A stretch of 15,734 bases of DNA from Candidatus Saccharibacteria bacterium UBA5152 (GTDB lineage: Bacteria; Patescibacteriota; Saccharimonadia; Saccharimonadales; UBA4665): the NCBI GenBank assembly GCA_002413755.1, contig DHXQ01000033.1, positions 1-15,734 on the forward strand, read 5' to 3'. Positions 6,619-13,306 of this stretch are shown here, piece by piece. Each line of letters begins with the position of its first letter. Position 1 is the first letter of the stretch. The notes beneath the pieces were generated by a model, which was given only the letters and a program-made list of their open reading frames with translations, made no database searches and was not told where the DNA came from. A program made the translations under genes and the position numbers.

Positions 6619-6626
6619 GCTATGAT
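6618..6626 (+). promoter_or_regulatory. Extended -10 promoter of the leaderless hydrolase gene
   Basis: TG-C-TATGAT (6618-6626) ends exactly 6 nt before the ATG at 6633, so the start point would be at the start codon. The 11-mer TTTGCTATGAT is shared with the promoter at 8074-8084. Confidence 0.7.
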
Positions 6627-6632
6627 AGCTGC

Positions 6633-7364
6633 ATGGAATTAAAAATTGCCTGCAGTGGCTACGAAATCGCCGCCGATTGGTACGAAGGTACTGACGAAGA
6701 CAAGATACTCATTGTGTTACCTGGCTACGGCTCGTCCAAGGAGCGCCAGCGCGTCCACGCTGAATCCATGGTCCAGGATACCGGTACCAGCGCCCTGGCC
6801 GTCGATTTTAGTGGTCACGGCAACAGTCCGTTTGAGCTTCGTGATACCCGGCCCGGCCAGCATTTGCTTGAGCTTATATATGTCTTTGACTGGCTGAAGG
6901 GGCAACATCCGGACGCAGTTATCTCAGTATCGGGTTCGAGCTACGGCGGATTTCTGGCGGCCCACCTCACCAGTTATCGAAAGTTTGCCAACCTTATCCT
7001 GAGAGCTCCGGCACTCTATCCCCCAGCCGACTTTTATAATCCGTGGTCAGTCAGGATTGATGATCTCGAGACGTACGAGAAGCGGATGGCCGCCTATCGC
7101 CAGGACAGCACCGCGCTGGCCAGTCACCCAATTCTGGCTGGAGCACCGGCCTTCGAAGGCCACGTGCTGGTCGTAGTGCACGAGAACGACGAAGTTGTGC
7201 CGCGAGCAACGACCAACGCCTACATTACAGCTTTCGGCGCCGACAGCATTATAGCCGAAGGTTTTTCGCACACAATCGACCAAAATGTTACCGATCCAGC
7301 TAAGTTGCAAGCGTATCAGGACCACATCGCTAACTGGCTGAACAAGTCAGGGATCCCATCATAG
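6633..7364 (+). CDS. Alpha/beta hydrolase
   Basis: The 243-aa protein has the full set of alpha/beta-hydrolase marks. The nucleophile elbow is G101-S-S103-Y-G, with S103 as nucleophile. D186 lies in V-H-E-N-D-E-V-V-P and H213 in G-F-S-H-T, giving the catalytic triad. The N-terminal strand L-I-V-L-P-G-Y-G-S-S-K-E would supply the oxyanion region. It lacks a signal peptide and is presumably cytoplasmic. The overall pattern is closest to the dienelactone-hydrolase / short S9-peptidase-like group with an esterase or acyl-transfer activity; the substrate cannot be told. It converges on the NUDIX gene with 31 bp between stops and no clear terminator. Confidence 0.88.
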   Translation: MELKIACSGYEIAADWYEGTDEDKILIVLPGYGSSKERQRVHAESMVQDTGTSALAVDFSGHGNSPFELRDTRPGQHLLELIYVFDWLKGQHPDAVISVSGSSYGGFLAAHLTSYRKFANLILRAPALYPPADFYNPWSVRIDDLETYEKRMAAYRQDSTALASHPILAGAPAFEGHVLVVVHENDEVVPRATTNAYITAFGADSIIAEGFSHTIDQNVTDPAKLQAYQDHIANWLNKSGIPS

Positions 7365-7395
7365 CAATCGATCTCGTCGGTGACTCATTGAACCT

Positions 7396-7806
7396 TTAGA
7401 CGTGCAGATGAGAATCAAAGACTTCGAGTAATTTTTCGACAGTTGGGAAAAGATCGATGTTACGAGCTTCGTCAACGTTGAAGAATTTAAGTTCCTGGCA
7501 CTCTTCGGACGGCGTAAAGTCGAGGTTAGCAAGTTTGATCTCGTAGACGGCATTGGCGACAAACGTATCGTGGCCAAACCTCGGTCCGGTTACAAAGTAC
7601 TTCGGCGCGGCAGAAATAGAAGTAACTTCGATCCCCGTCTCCTCAGTAATTTCACGCCTCAGCCCCTTGGTTGGGTCTTCACCGTGGTCAAGGCCGCCGC
7701 CGAGCATATCCCATTTGCCGTTATCCTCACGGGCTAATAAAAACCGGCCGGTCTCGTCGACGACGATCCCCTTCACGCTGACTCGATAGTAATTCTGTTC
7801 GTTCAT
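7396..7806 (-). CDS. NUDIX hydrolase
   Basis: The 136-aa product has a perfect Nudix box, G37-x5-E43-x7-R51-E52-x-x-E55-E56-x-G58-I59, which binds magnesium and cleaves nucleoside diphosphates linked to another group. Residues 8-35 (V-S-V-K-G-I-V-V-D to W-D-M-L-G-G) are the usual first strands. The size is that of a single-domain housecleaning or nucleotide-pool enzyme of the MutT/ADP-ribose type; the substrate is undetermined. The start at 7804-7806 follows TG-A-TATCAT (7813-7821 on the minus strand) by exactly 6 nt, so the mRNA is probably leaderless. Confidence 0.9.
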   Translation of the reverse strand: MNEQNYYRVSVKGIVVDETGRFLLAREDNGKWDMLGGGLDHGEDPTKGLRREITEETGIEVTSISAAPKYFVTGPRFGHDTFVANAVYEIKLANLDFTPSEECQELKFFNVDEARNIDLFPTVEKLLEVFDSHLHV

Positions 7807-7812
7807 CCATTC

Positions 7813-7821
7813 ATGATATCA
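7813..7821 (-). promoter_or_regulatory. Extended -10 promoter of the NUDIX gene
   Basis: On the minus strand the motif reads TG-A-TATCAT, 6 nt before the start codon. No Shine-Dalgarno sequence fits in the space between. Confidence 0.65.
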
Positions 7822-7850
7822 CCCTCAGGGCTCGAGTTCACGACAAGTGT

Positions 7851-7879
7851 TTGTACAAAACCGGCTATTACGGTATAAT
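7851..7879 (+). promoter_or_regulatory. Promoter of tRNA-His
   Basis: TTGTAC (7851-7856), a weak -35 match, is 17 bp from a consensus TATAAT (7874-7879). Transcription would start near 7886, about 23 nt before the tRNA. Confidence 0.65.
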
Positions 7880-7908
7880 CACCTCTGTTCCACACACAAA
7901 ACGTCCGT

Positions 7909-7986
7909 GGCGGATGTAGCTCAGTTGGTTAGAGCGCCTGCTTGTGGCGCAGGAGGCCGTGGGTTCAAGCCCCATCATTCGCCCCA
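7909..7986 (+). tRNA. tRNA-His (anticodon GTG)
   Basis: The acceptor arms GCGGATG and CATTCGC pair with one G-T wobble. The extra 5' G (7909) faces a C discriminator (7983), the hallmark of bacterial tRNA-His, and CCA is encoded. The anticodon stem CCTGC/GCAGG carries the loop TTGTGGC, giving GTG. The D arm is GCTC/GAGC, and the T arm GTGGG/CCCAT has one wobble. Confidence 0.96.
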
Positions 7987-7999
7987 ATTGAGATTATTA

Positions 8000-8030
8000 A
8001 AAAGACTCCTTTAGCGGGAGTCTTTTTTTA
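8000..8030 (+). terminator. Intrinsic terminator after tRNA-His
   Basis: A 10-bp stem (AAAAGACTCC paired with GGAGTCTTTT, 8000-8009 and 8017-8026) with a 7-nt loop runs into a T-tract to 8029. Confidence 0.93.
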
Positions 8031-8075
8031 GCTGATACTTTATTCATATCGCCAGCATAAAACAGTTCATTACTT

Positions 8076-8084
8076 TGCTATGAT
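8076..8084 (+). promoter_or_regulatory. Extended -10 promoter of the membrane-protein gene at 8091
   Basis: TG-C-TATGAT lies exactly 6 nt before the ATG and shares an 11-mer with the hydrolase promoter. The mRNA is probably leaderless. Confidence 0.7.
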
Positions 8085-8090
8085 TATTCC

Positions 8091-8891
8091 ATGACTCCTA
8101 CCATTAAAAATGCCATCGTAACTTTACTAGGCATCGTACTGCTCGCCGCGTCGCTCGCCTTTGCCTTCCTGTCCCACTACAAGCACTTCTACGAATTCAT
8201 GGTGTTGGGACTATTTTTGATATTGTATGTGGCCAACCAGAAGCTTATATCCGATCAGGTATATCTGCGTTTATACGTCAGGTTCTTTGTCGCTGGCCTG
8301 ATTGGGGATTTGATCTTAGGTATTACAATCACGAAATTATGGCATTACAATTATCATTCCGTATTGGAATATGTCCCACTCTATCTTGTAATTTATCCGG
8401 TCGCCGGCATCGTGATGCTACAGACATATGTACTGGTAGCAGATAAGTTGTTCCCGAAGCAGCCGATAGCTGCAGCGACCGATGCCGGTGCATATCTCAG
8501 AGCGGCCTATATCAGTGCGGCAATCAGTGCTGGATTCGGAGTCATAGCTTGCATCACTCAAAATCAAATAGTGCTGCTCCTGTTCTTCTGCGCTACAAGT
8601 ATTTGGGCGCTGATTGCGATAGCTTATGTCACCCGGATGCAGGGCCAAAAAACTCTATGGGACATATGGAAGGCTCAGCCGCTTTTACTCGCCTCGGCGA
8701 TAGTTATCACGACGTTTATCAATGCCTTTCTCCACGAAATTCCGAATACCTATGGACACCAGTGGGTATACACAAATTGGCCCCTAATGCAGGTGACTAT
8801 CGCCGGGATACCTCTGTTCGTTTTACTAACTTGGCCGACACTCACGCTTTATCCGGTAAGCGCGTATTACAGCCTGTCGCGGCGTCGCTAA
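8091..8891 (+). CDS. Polytopic membrane protein of unknown function (about 8 helices)
   Basis: The 266-aa protein is almost entirely hydrophobic, with likely helices near residues 7-27, 33-50, 61-80, 93-118, 138-156, 161-182, 198-217 and 231-260. I recognise no family. The two halves may be related: each has an aromatic W-x-Y motif (K-L-W-H-Y-N-Y in the first, H-Q-W-V-Y-T-N-W-P in the second) followed by a proline-containing helix and a Tyr-rich end, as in internally duplicated 4+4-helix proteins. No transporter, kinase or protease motif is evident. It converges with the next, minus-strand membrane gene across 26 bp. The start is supported by the -10 box 6 nt upstream. Confidence 0.8.
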   Translation: MTPTIKNAIVTLLGIVLLAASLAFAFLSHYKHFYEFMVLGLFLILYVANQKLISDQVYLRLYVRFFVAGLIGDLILGITITKLWHYNYHSVLEYVPLYLVIYPVAGIVMLQTYVLVADKLFPKQPIAAATDAGAYLRAAYISAAISAGFGVIACITQNQIVLLLFFCATSIWALIAIAYVTRMQGQKTLWDIWKAQPLLLASAIVITTFINAFLHEIPNTYGHQWVYTNWPLMQVTIAGIPLFVLLTWPTLTLYPVSAYYSLSRRR

Positions 8892-8917
8892 TCTCATCTC
8901 AGACTGTCATTAACAGG

Positions 8918-9397
8918 TTAGTGATTCTTGTGGGCCTTGGCAACCGCTGGGTCTCGCAGCAGCAGCCACGGCAATATTGCTCCGAACACTACGCTGATAA
9001 ACATCCCGAACACCCAAACGGCTGGGACGCCGTAGCGGAACCCGATCATCCGGTGGCCCCAAAATACTAGCAGTGAGGTCAGCGACAACGGGATCCACAT
9101 AATCTGGCTCAAGCCGATTGCTCGTTTGGAAAGTTGGTTCATCCGAACCGCCAAAAAGCTTAATGTCAGGGCGCTCAGACCGGCGCTGGCGCCGACATAA
9201 CCTAAATAGCTAGCCTCGTGCGGGCTGATTGTAAACGTACTATTTGGGTAGTAGAGCGTGATCAAAAAGCCGCTCAGGCCATAAAGCGCCAACAGCGATT
9301 GGATAGAAATCGCGATGCCAAGCGCCCCGCCCAGCCAAAATATTGCCGTCGTCACCCAGCGCGGCGTACCCTTCGGTAGTTTCTTATATGTAAGCAT
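8918..9397 (-). CDS. Small membrane protein of unknown function (about 4 helices)
   Basis: The 159-aa product has a basic start (MLTYKKLPKGTPRW), likely helices near residues 14-45, 62-85, 95-112 and 120-145, and a charged tail (RDPAVAKAHKNH). I recognise no family. The reading frame extends back to 9451, but the ATG at 9395-9397 is preferred because an extended -10 box, TG-T-TATACT (9404-9412 on the minus strand), ends exactly 6 nt before it, as for its neighbours. A second ATG (9401-9403) would sit directly on the box. It is divergent from the metal ATPase. Confidence 0.72.
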   Translation of the reverse strand: MLTYKKLPKGTPRWVTTAIFWLGGALGIAISIQSLLALYGLSGFLITLYYPNSTFTISPHEASYLGYVGASAGLSALTLSFLAVRMNQLSKRAIGLSQIMWIPLSLTSLLVFWGHRMIGFRYGVPAVWVFGMFISVVFGAILPWLLLRDPAVAKAHKNH

Positions 9398-9403
9398 AAC
9401 CAT

Positions 9404-9412
9404 AGTATAACA
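9404..9412 (-). promoter_or_regulatory. Extended -10 promoter of the 159-aa membrane-protein gene
   Basis: On the minus strand, TG-T-TATACT precedes the chosen ATG by 6 nt. This spacing decides the start codon. Confidence 0.6.
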
Positions 9413-9471
9413 CCGCACACAAATGGCCCTGCCTGACGAGAGGTCGAACACTACTAAATAGTGGTCTTTCC

Positions 9472-9480
9472 TGCTATAAT
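9472..9480 (+). promoter_or_regulatory. Extended -10 promoter of the P-type ATPase gene
   Basis: TG-C-TATAAT (9472-9480), consensus with the TG extension, ends 9 nt before the ATG at 9490. No Shine-Dalgarno sequence lies between them. Confidence 0.75.
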
Positions 9481-9489
9481 TTGCTGGAC

Positions 9490-11349
9490 ATGAAGATTTA
9501 TGTGAAAAATACCTTAAAATTTGCCCGTACTTACAAAATCTTTAGCCTCACGATCGTAACCGCCATCGTCGCCCTGATTTGCCAGCTGGCAGGCGCCGGG
9601 ACAGTGAGCAATTGGCTACTGATCGTTACTGCAATCATCGCTTCCACACCTCTGGCCTACGGCATGATTCAGGATCTGCGTAACGGATCATATGGCATCG
9701 ATATTCTGGCGCTGACAGCTATCATTAGCTCGCTACTGCTCAAGCAATATTGGACAGCCCTGGTCATCGTCCTGATGCTGACCGGTGGTGAATCACTCGA
9801 AGACTACGCCGAGCACCGCTCGAAGCGTGAACTCAACGCCCTGCTGGCGCGCGCCCCGACCATGGCCCACGTCCTGCGCGGCAAAAAAGTCATCGATGTC
9901 GATGTCAGCGATGTCCGCATTGGGGACAAGATCATCATCAAACCCGGCGAAGTCGTGCCGGTTGATGCCACGATTATCGACGGCACGGCCAGTTTTGACG
10001 AGTCCAGCCTGACCGGTGAAAGTTTGCCCTCGGCCAAAAACGTCGGCGACCAGGTACTGAGCGGCACCATCAACATCGACGGGGCCATCACCGCCAGAGC
10101 CATCCACAGCGCCAAGGACAGCCAATACCAGCTGGTTATCAATCTGGTCAAAAACGCTGCTGGCAGCCAAACCCCATTCGTCCGCCTGGCGGACCGCTAC
10201 AGTATTCCGTTCACTCTTGTCGCCTTCGCCATCGGCGGCAGCGTTTGGGCCCTTAGCGGCGAAGCGATTCGTTTTCTACAAGTCATCGTCGTCGCCACAC
10301 CCTGCCCGCTCATACTAGCTGCGCCGATTGCCATCATCAGCGGCATGAGCCGCGCCAGCAGACAGGGTATCATCATCCGCACCGGCGCGGCGCTGGAGCG
10401 CCTGGCGAAGATCCGTACCCTCGCCTTCGACAAAACTGGTACTTTGACATCGGGCATCCTGGTAGTCGACACCGTCATCACCTACGATGATTTCAAAAAG
10501 AGCGACGTCCTCGGTTACGCCGCATCAGTTGAAGCAGGCTCGCGCCACGTTGTTTCCCATGCTATTACTGAAGCTGCACGCCGGCTCCAAGTAAAAGTCG
10601 TCAAGACTAACCACATCCGGGAAATCTCCGGCCGCGGCATGTCGGCCAAAGTTGGTAACAAGACAATTCTGATCGGCCGCAAGACGTTACTTGACGAACA
10701 TAATGTATCCTATCCACCACGCTTTCAGGGTAAATCGATCAAACAGACTGCTACCTTCGTCGCCGTTGACGGCAAGTTGGCCGGTATCATCACCTTTACC
10801 GACGCGGTCCGCCCGGAAACCAAGGACACCCTCGGGCGACTTCGGCGGCTCGGCATCACTGACCTTGAAATGGTAACTGGCGACAACCAAGCCATCGCCG
10901 CCGAAGTCGCCAGCCAGCTCAGTATCACCCAAGTCACAGCTGAAGCATTGCCCGGCGACAAACTTCTGGCCATCGAAGGCATCAAAAACCGACCTGTCGG
11001 TTTTGTCGGTGACGGTGTTAATGACGCACCAGTGCTCATGGCGGCCGATGTCGGCATCGCGCTGGGCGCCCGCGGTTCAACAGCCGCCAGCGAATCGGCC
11101 GACGTGGTGATCATGGTGGACGACATCGGCCACGTTGCCAGCGCCATTGGCATCGCTAAGCGCACCTTCAAGATTGCCCGTCAAAGTATATTAGTCGGTA
11201 TTGGCCTGAGCGTGATATTGATGATTATTTTTGCGACCGGTAAGTTTCCGCCTATCTACGGCGCGCTGGTCCAGGAATTGGTTGACGTGGTGGTGATCTT
11301 CAATGCTCTGCGCGCCCACAGCGGCGGCCACGACGAACGCACGGCCTAA
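9490..11349 (+). CDS. P1B-type heavy-metal transporting ATPase (TPCPL subgroup)
   Basis: The 619-aa membrane pump couples ATP hydrolysis to metal export. The landmarks are TGES (T175-S178, actuator domain), T-P-C272-P-L in the sixth-helix metal site, the phosphorylation motif D314-KTGT, the nucleotide-domain S-R-H-V-V-S-H-A-I, T-G-D-N, and the hinge G507-DGVND512. The N-terminus goes straight into the membrane helices, with no cysteine-rich metal-binding domain. The metal site is C-P-L rather than the C-P-C of copper and zinc pumps, and the usual H-P pair is H-V. The C-terminal helix has Q-E-L-V-D-V-V-V-I-F-N-A-L-R-A, typical of a P1B subgroup of unassigned metal specificity that is common in actinobacteria and their relatives. 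I prefer ATG 9490 over TTG 9481, which directly follows the -10 box. It converges with the next gene with 3 bp between stops. Confidence 0.93.
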   Translation: MKIYVKNTLKFARTYKIFSLTIVTAIVALICQLAGAGTVSNWLLIVTAIIASTPLAYGMIQDLRNGSYGIDILALTAIISSLLLKQYWTALVIVLMLTGGESLEDYAEHRSKRELNALLARAPTMAHVLRGKKVIDVDVSDVRIGDKIIIKPGEVVPVDATIIDGTASFDESSLTGESLPSAKNVGDQVLSGTINIDGAITARAIHSAKDSQYQLVINLVKNAAGSQTPFVRLADRYSIPFTLVAFAIGGSVWALSGEAIRFLQVIVVATPCPLILAAPIAIISGMSRASRQGIIIRTGAALERLAKIRTLAFDKTGTLTSGILVVDTVITYDDFKKSDVLGYAASVEAGSRHVVSHAITEAARRLQVKVVKTNHIREISGRGMSAKVGNKTILIGRKTLLDEHNVSYPPRFQGKSIKQTATFVAVDGKLAGIITFTDAVRPETKDTLGRLRRLGITDLEMVTGDNQAIAAEVASQLSITQVTAEALPGDKLLAIEGIKNRPVGFVGDGVNDAPVLMAADVGIALGARGSTAASESADVVIMVDDIGHVASAIGIAKRTFKIARQSILVGIGLSVILMIIFATGKFPPIYGALVQELVDVVVIFNALRAHSGGHDERTA

Positions 11350-11352
11350 TGA

Positions 11353-11979
11353 CTAGACTCGTGTCAGAACCACGCCGATGAGCAACGGTATCAGCAGGTT
11401 ATCCAGCCCATAACCGCCGATATTCTCAATAGCTGTCGCAGCGGCGGCCAGTCCAAGGATCAGTACACCGTCTATCCGGTGCATGGTAATCATGCTGTAG
11501 CCAGTCAGCAAGCCAACCGAGATGACAAAAAACGTCATCGAACCGATCACACTTTTGGTGTGCCCCAGTACCTTGTACTGCGTTTCCTTACCCCAGGTTA
11601 CACCGATGATAGCCGCCATGCCGTCGGCCAGACTCATGTGCAGCAGCGCCACCGCATATATCCATGGTTGGTGTGTCACGAAGGCCAGCGCACCGACAGC
11701 GACTGCAAAATATACTTCGCCCCAGGTCGGTCGCTCGACAGCATGCAGCGACTTGAAAATACCGAGATATCTCGACAGTAGAATGACTACGACAAACGCC
11801 GCGCTCAGCGCCACGATCCAGCCCCAGGCCAGATAAAACGGCCAAAAGGCCGCGATACTGCCGACAACAATATGTATAAACTTGCGGCTAAACTCATCGT
11901 GCGGCCGCCGCTTGCGCCACCACCACTCCGACCCAACCAGCAAACCAAAAATCACTAAAACCGTAAGAATAAGCGCCAT
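11353..11979 (-). CDS. CTP-dependent polyprenol/phytol kinase-like membrane protein
   Basis: The 208-aa protein has about 6-7 membrane helices. It resembles the dolichol-kinase / phytol-kinase / phosphatidate-cytidylyltransferase-like family. R-K-F-I-H-I-V-V-G near residue 32 matches the conserved Arg-Lys-x-x-His motif before the second helix. S-L-A-D-G-M-A-A-I-I-G-x-x-W-G-K near 115-130, with K-S-V-I-G-S near 138-143, matches the CTP-binding Asp-Gly and Lys-Ser-x-x-Gly-Ser motifs. Such enzymes phosphorylate a long-chain isoprenoid alcohol at the membrane. The most plausible role is salvage of the lipid carrier for cell-wall or glycan assembly; the substrate is not proven. The start is ATG 11979, not the upstream one, because TACAAT (11988-11993, minus strand) lies 8 nt before it. 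Confidence 0.75.
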   Translation of the reverse strand: MALILTVLVIFGLLVGSEWWWRKRRPHDEFSRKFIHIVVGSIAAFWPFYLAWGWIVALSAAFVVVILLSRYLGIFKSLHAVERPTWGEVYFAVAVGALAFVTHQPWIYAVALLHMSLADGMAAIIGVTWGKETQYKVLGHTKSVIGSMTFFVISVGLLTGYSMITMHRIDGVLILGLAAAATAIENIGGYGLDNLLIPLLIGVVLTRV

Positions 11980-11987
11980 TACTAGAC

Positions 11988-12031
11988 ATTGTACACGCAC
12001 TAGTTGACATTCACTCAGTATGCGCTAGGCT
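11988..12031. promoter_or_regulatory. Divergent promoter region between the kinase-like and unknown genes
   Basis: On the plus strand, a perfect -35 TTGACA (12004-12009) is 16 bp from TAGGCT (12026-12031), 7 nt before the ATG at 12039. On the minus strand, TACAAT (11988-11993) lies 8 nt before the ATG at 11979. The start points are about 55 bp apart, so both promoters share one short region and could compete or be co-regulated. Confidence 0.65.
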
Positions 12032-12038
12032 ACTAATA

Positions 12039-12719
12039 ATGATTGCAACGCCCGATCAAGGACAATTGACTACCGCTGAACGAATCCTGGGCAAATTCGC
12101 GCCTGGCCCGCCTATCGAGGACGGCGACCTACCTACAGTTCTTGATAGCTTCCACGTCGCCGAGAATTTCTACTATCATAATAGCGACCTCATCCGGGAA
12201 GGATTCAGTCTCATCGGGACGCTGGCTATCGGTGGTGATGGCAACCTCACTATTCCAGGCCAGCTGCGTGAACGTAAGCCCGGTTCACAGTCCGATAACC
12301 TCTCACTTGTCCTTGATACGAGCGATCGTTCTCGTAACTGGTTTGGCTGGGAGCTGCGGAATGGTAAGGATTATTTTGCAGTCTACGCTGGCAGAGCAGC
12401 GGTCGGTTATGCGGTGCAGTATAACAAAAACGCTCAAGGTGCCATAAGTACCGACAGACCAATTACCGAACAGCGCGAAGAGCGATGGCTCAACCATTTG
12501 ATCGCCGGCTTTATTCGTAATCCGAATATCATCGAGGGTCTGGCGCAAATCAGAAGTGAACGAGAGAACGTACAGAAAGAAATAAAGGATCTGCAACTAA
12601 AACGGCTGACCGCCGGTGGGCTTGGCGCCAAAGAAATCAGATTACTGAATGATTACATCAGCATCGGACTTAGCCCATCGCCGTGGCAATCGCGGAAGCC
12701 GAAAGACCATCCAAAGTAA
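12039..12719 (+). CDS. Unrecognised soluble protein
   Basis: The 226-aa protein has no signal peptide or membrane helix. The first 130 residues look like a mixed alpha/beta domain with many aromatic and glycine-rich strand segments (for example F-S-L-I-G-T-L-A-I-G-G-D-G, N-W-F-G-W-E-L-R-N-G-K-D-Y-F, A-V-G-Y-A-V-Q-Y). Residues about 165-195 are charged and helical (R-S-E-R-E-N-V-Q-K-E-I-K-D-L-Q), suitable for a short coiled coil. The N-terminal I-A-T-P-D-Q-G-Q-L-T-T-A-E-R is not a known signature. I cannot assign a function. The leaderless-type promoter with TTGACA suggests moderate to strong expression. It stops 2 bp before the 3' end of the opposing tRNA-Pro gene. Confidence 0.75.
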   Translation: MIATPDQGQLTTAERILGKFAPGPPIEDGDLPTVLDSFHVAENFYYHNSDLIREGFSLIGTLAIGGDGNLTIPGQLRERKPGSQSDNLSLVLDTSDRSRNWFGWELRNGKDYFAVYAGRAAVGYAVQYNKNAQGAISTDRPITEQREERWLNHLIAGFIRNPNIIEGLAQIRSERENVQKEIKDLQLKRLTAGGLGAKEIRLLNDYISIGLSPSPWQSRKPKDHPK

Positions 12720-12721
12720 TA

Positions 12722-12798
12722 TGGTCGGGGATGCGGGATTTGAACCCACGACCTCGTCGTCCCGAACGACGCGCGCTACCAAGCTGCGCTAATCCCCG
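12722..12798 (-). tRNA. tRNA-Pro (anticodon CGG)
   Basis: Read on the minus strand: acceptor arms CGGGGAT and ATCCCCG, starting with the C1 typical of bacterial tRNA-Pro, and an encoded ACCA end. The anticodon stem CGTCG/CGACG carries the loop TTCGGGA, giving CGG. The T arm contains GTTCAAAT. A TATAAT box (12863-12868, minus strand) upstream is the likely -10 element. Confidence 0.96.
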
Positions 12799-12862
12799 AA
12801 ATTGCTGGCTAATCGGTATTGGTTTGCCAGCCTGCGTTCTGCTAATCACCTACCCTGCGGTT

Positions 12863-12868
12863 ATTATA
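12863..12868 (-). promoter_or_regulatory. Probable -10 box of tRNA-Pro
   Basis: A consensus TATAAT on the minus strand, about 65 bp before the tRNA 5' end. No -35 at good spacing is clear; a TTGACG on the same strand is too close (8 bp). Confidence 0.45.
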
Positions 12869-12960
12869 ATACCGACCGTCAAGATGTTATCTGTTAAGCA
12901 GTATATTTCATAGCCAGTAATACCGTATCAAGGTTAAATAGGGTTGGAGTGATAAGGCAA

Positions 12961-12966
12961 AGGAGG
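12961..12966 (+). promoter_or_regulatory. Strong Shine-Dalgarno site for the 109-aa membrane protein
   Basis: A perfect AGGAGG lies 6 nt before the ATG at 12973. It decides the start in favour of 12973 over the GTG at 12949. Conventional ribosome sites are the exception in this window. Confidence 0.85.
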
Positions 12967-12972
12967 CTAGAT

Positions 12973-13302
12973 ATGACTCACGCAGCAACATTCAAATCAT
13001 ACCATCAGCTAACTCATCAGTCAGACACTACCGATAAAATTCCTGCTAAGGCTAAGCTACACTATGTTATCATTGCCGCCATACTTTTGGCACTAGCTGT
13101 CGGCTATATAACGGTGCGGATTATTGCTGGCAGCGTTGACAACAGTTCTAACCCAGTGCAGCAAAATAGCAATTCCGCCAGCCCAGGCAGCACCCAGGAT
13201 ACCGGCGCCCCGACTAATACCAGCGGTACGCCCGCTGACCGCACCGATCCTGCCCCATCTGGCAGTGGTGGCAACACGATTCTCAACCCCGACCAGCCGT
13301 AG
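12973..13302 (+). CDS. Small single-pass membrane protein with a Ser/Thr/Pro-rich tail
   Basis: The 109-aa product has a polar cytoplasmic N-terminus (about 35 residues), one membrane helix (about residues 36-58) and an external tail dominated by Ser, Thr, Asn, Pro, Gly and Asp (Q-N-S-N-S-A-S-P-G-S-T-Q and similar). No cysteine, catalytic motif or sorting signal is visible. Low-complexity tails like this are typical of surface-exposed, weakly conserved proteins, so homologues may be hard to find. It converges on the TrmB-like gene with 4 bp between stops. Confidence 0.75.
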   Translation: MTHAATFKSYHQLTHQSDTTDKIPAKAKLHYVIIAAILLALAVGYITVRIIAGSVDNSSNPVQQNSNSASPGSTQDTGAPTNTSGTPADRTDPAPSGSGGNTILNPDQP

Positions 13303-13306
13303 TAAC

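Noticed and set aside
8549..9070. 173-aa plus-strand ORF spanning the end of one membrane gene and its neighbour
   Set aside because: It overlaps two better genes in other frames and has low-complexity, non-protein-like composition.
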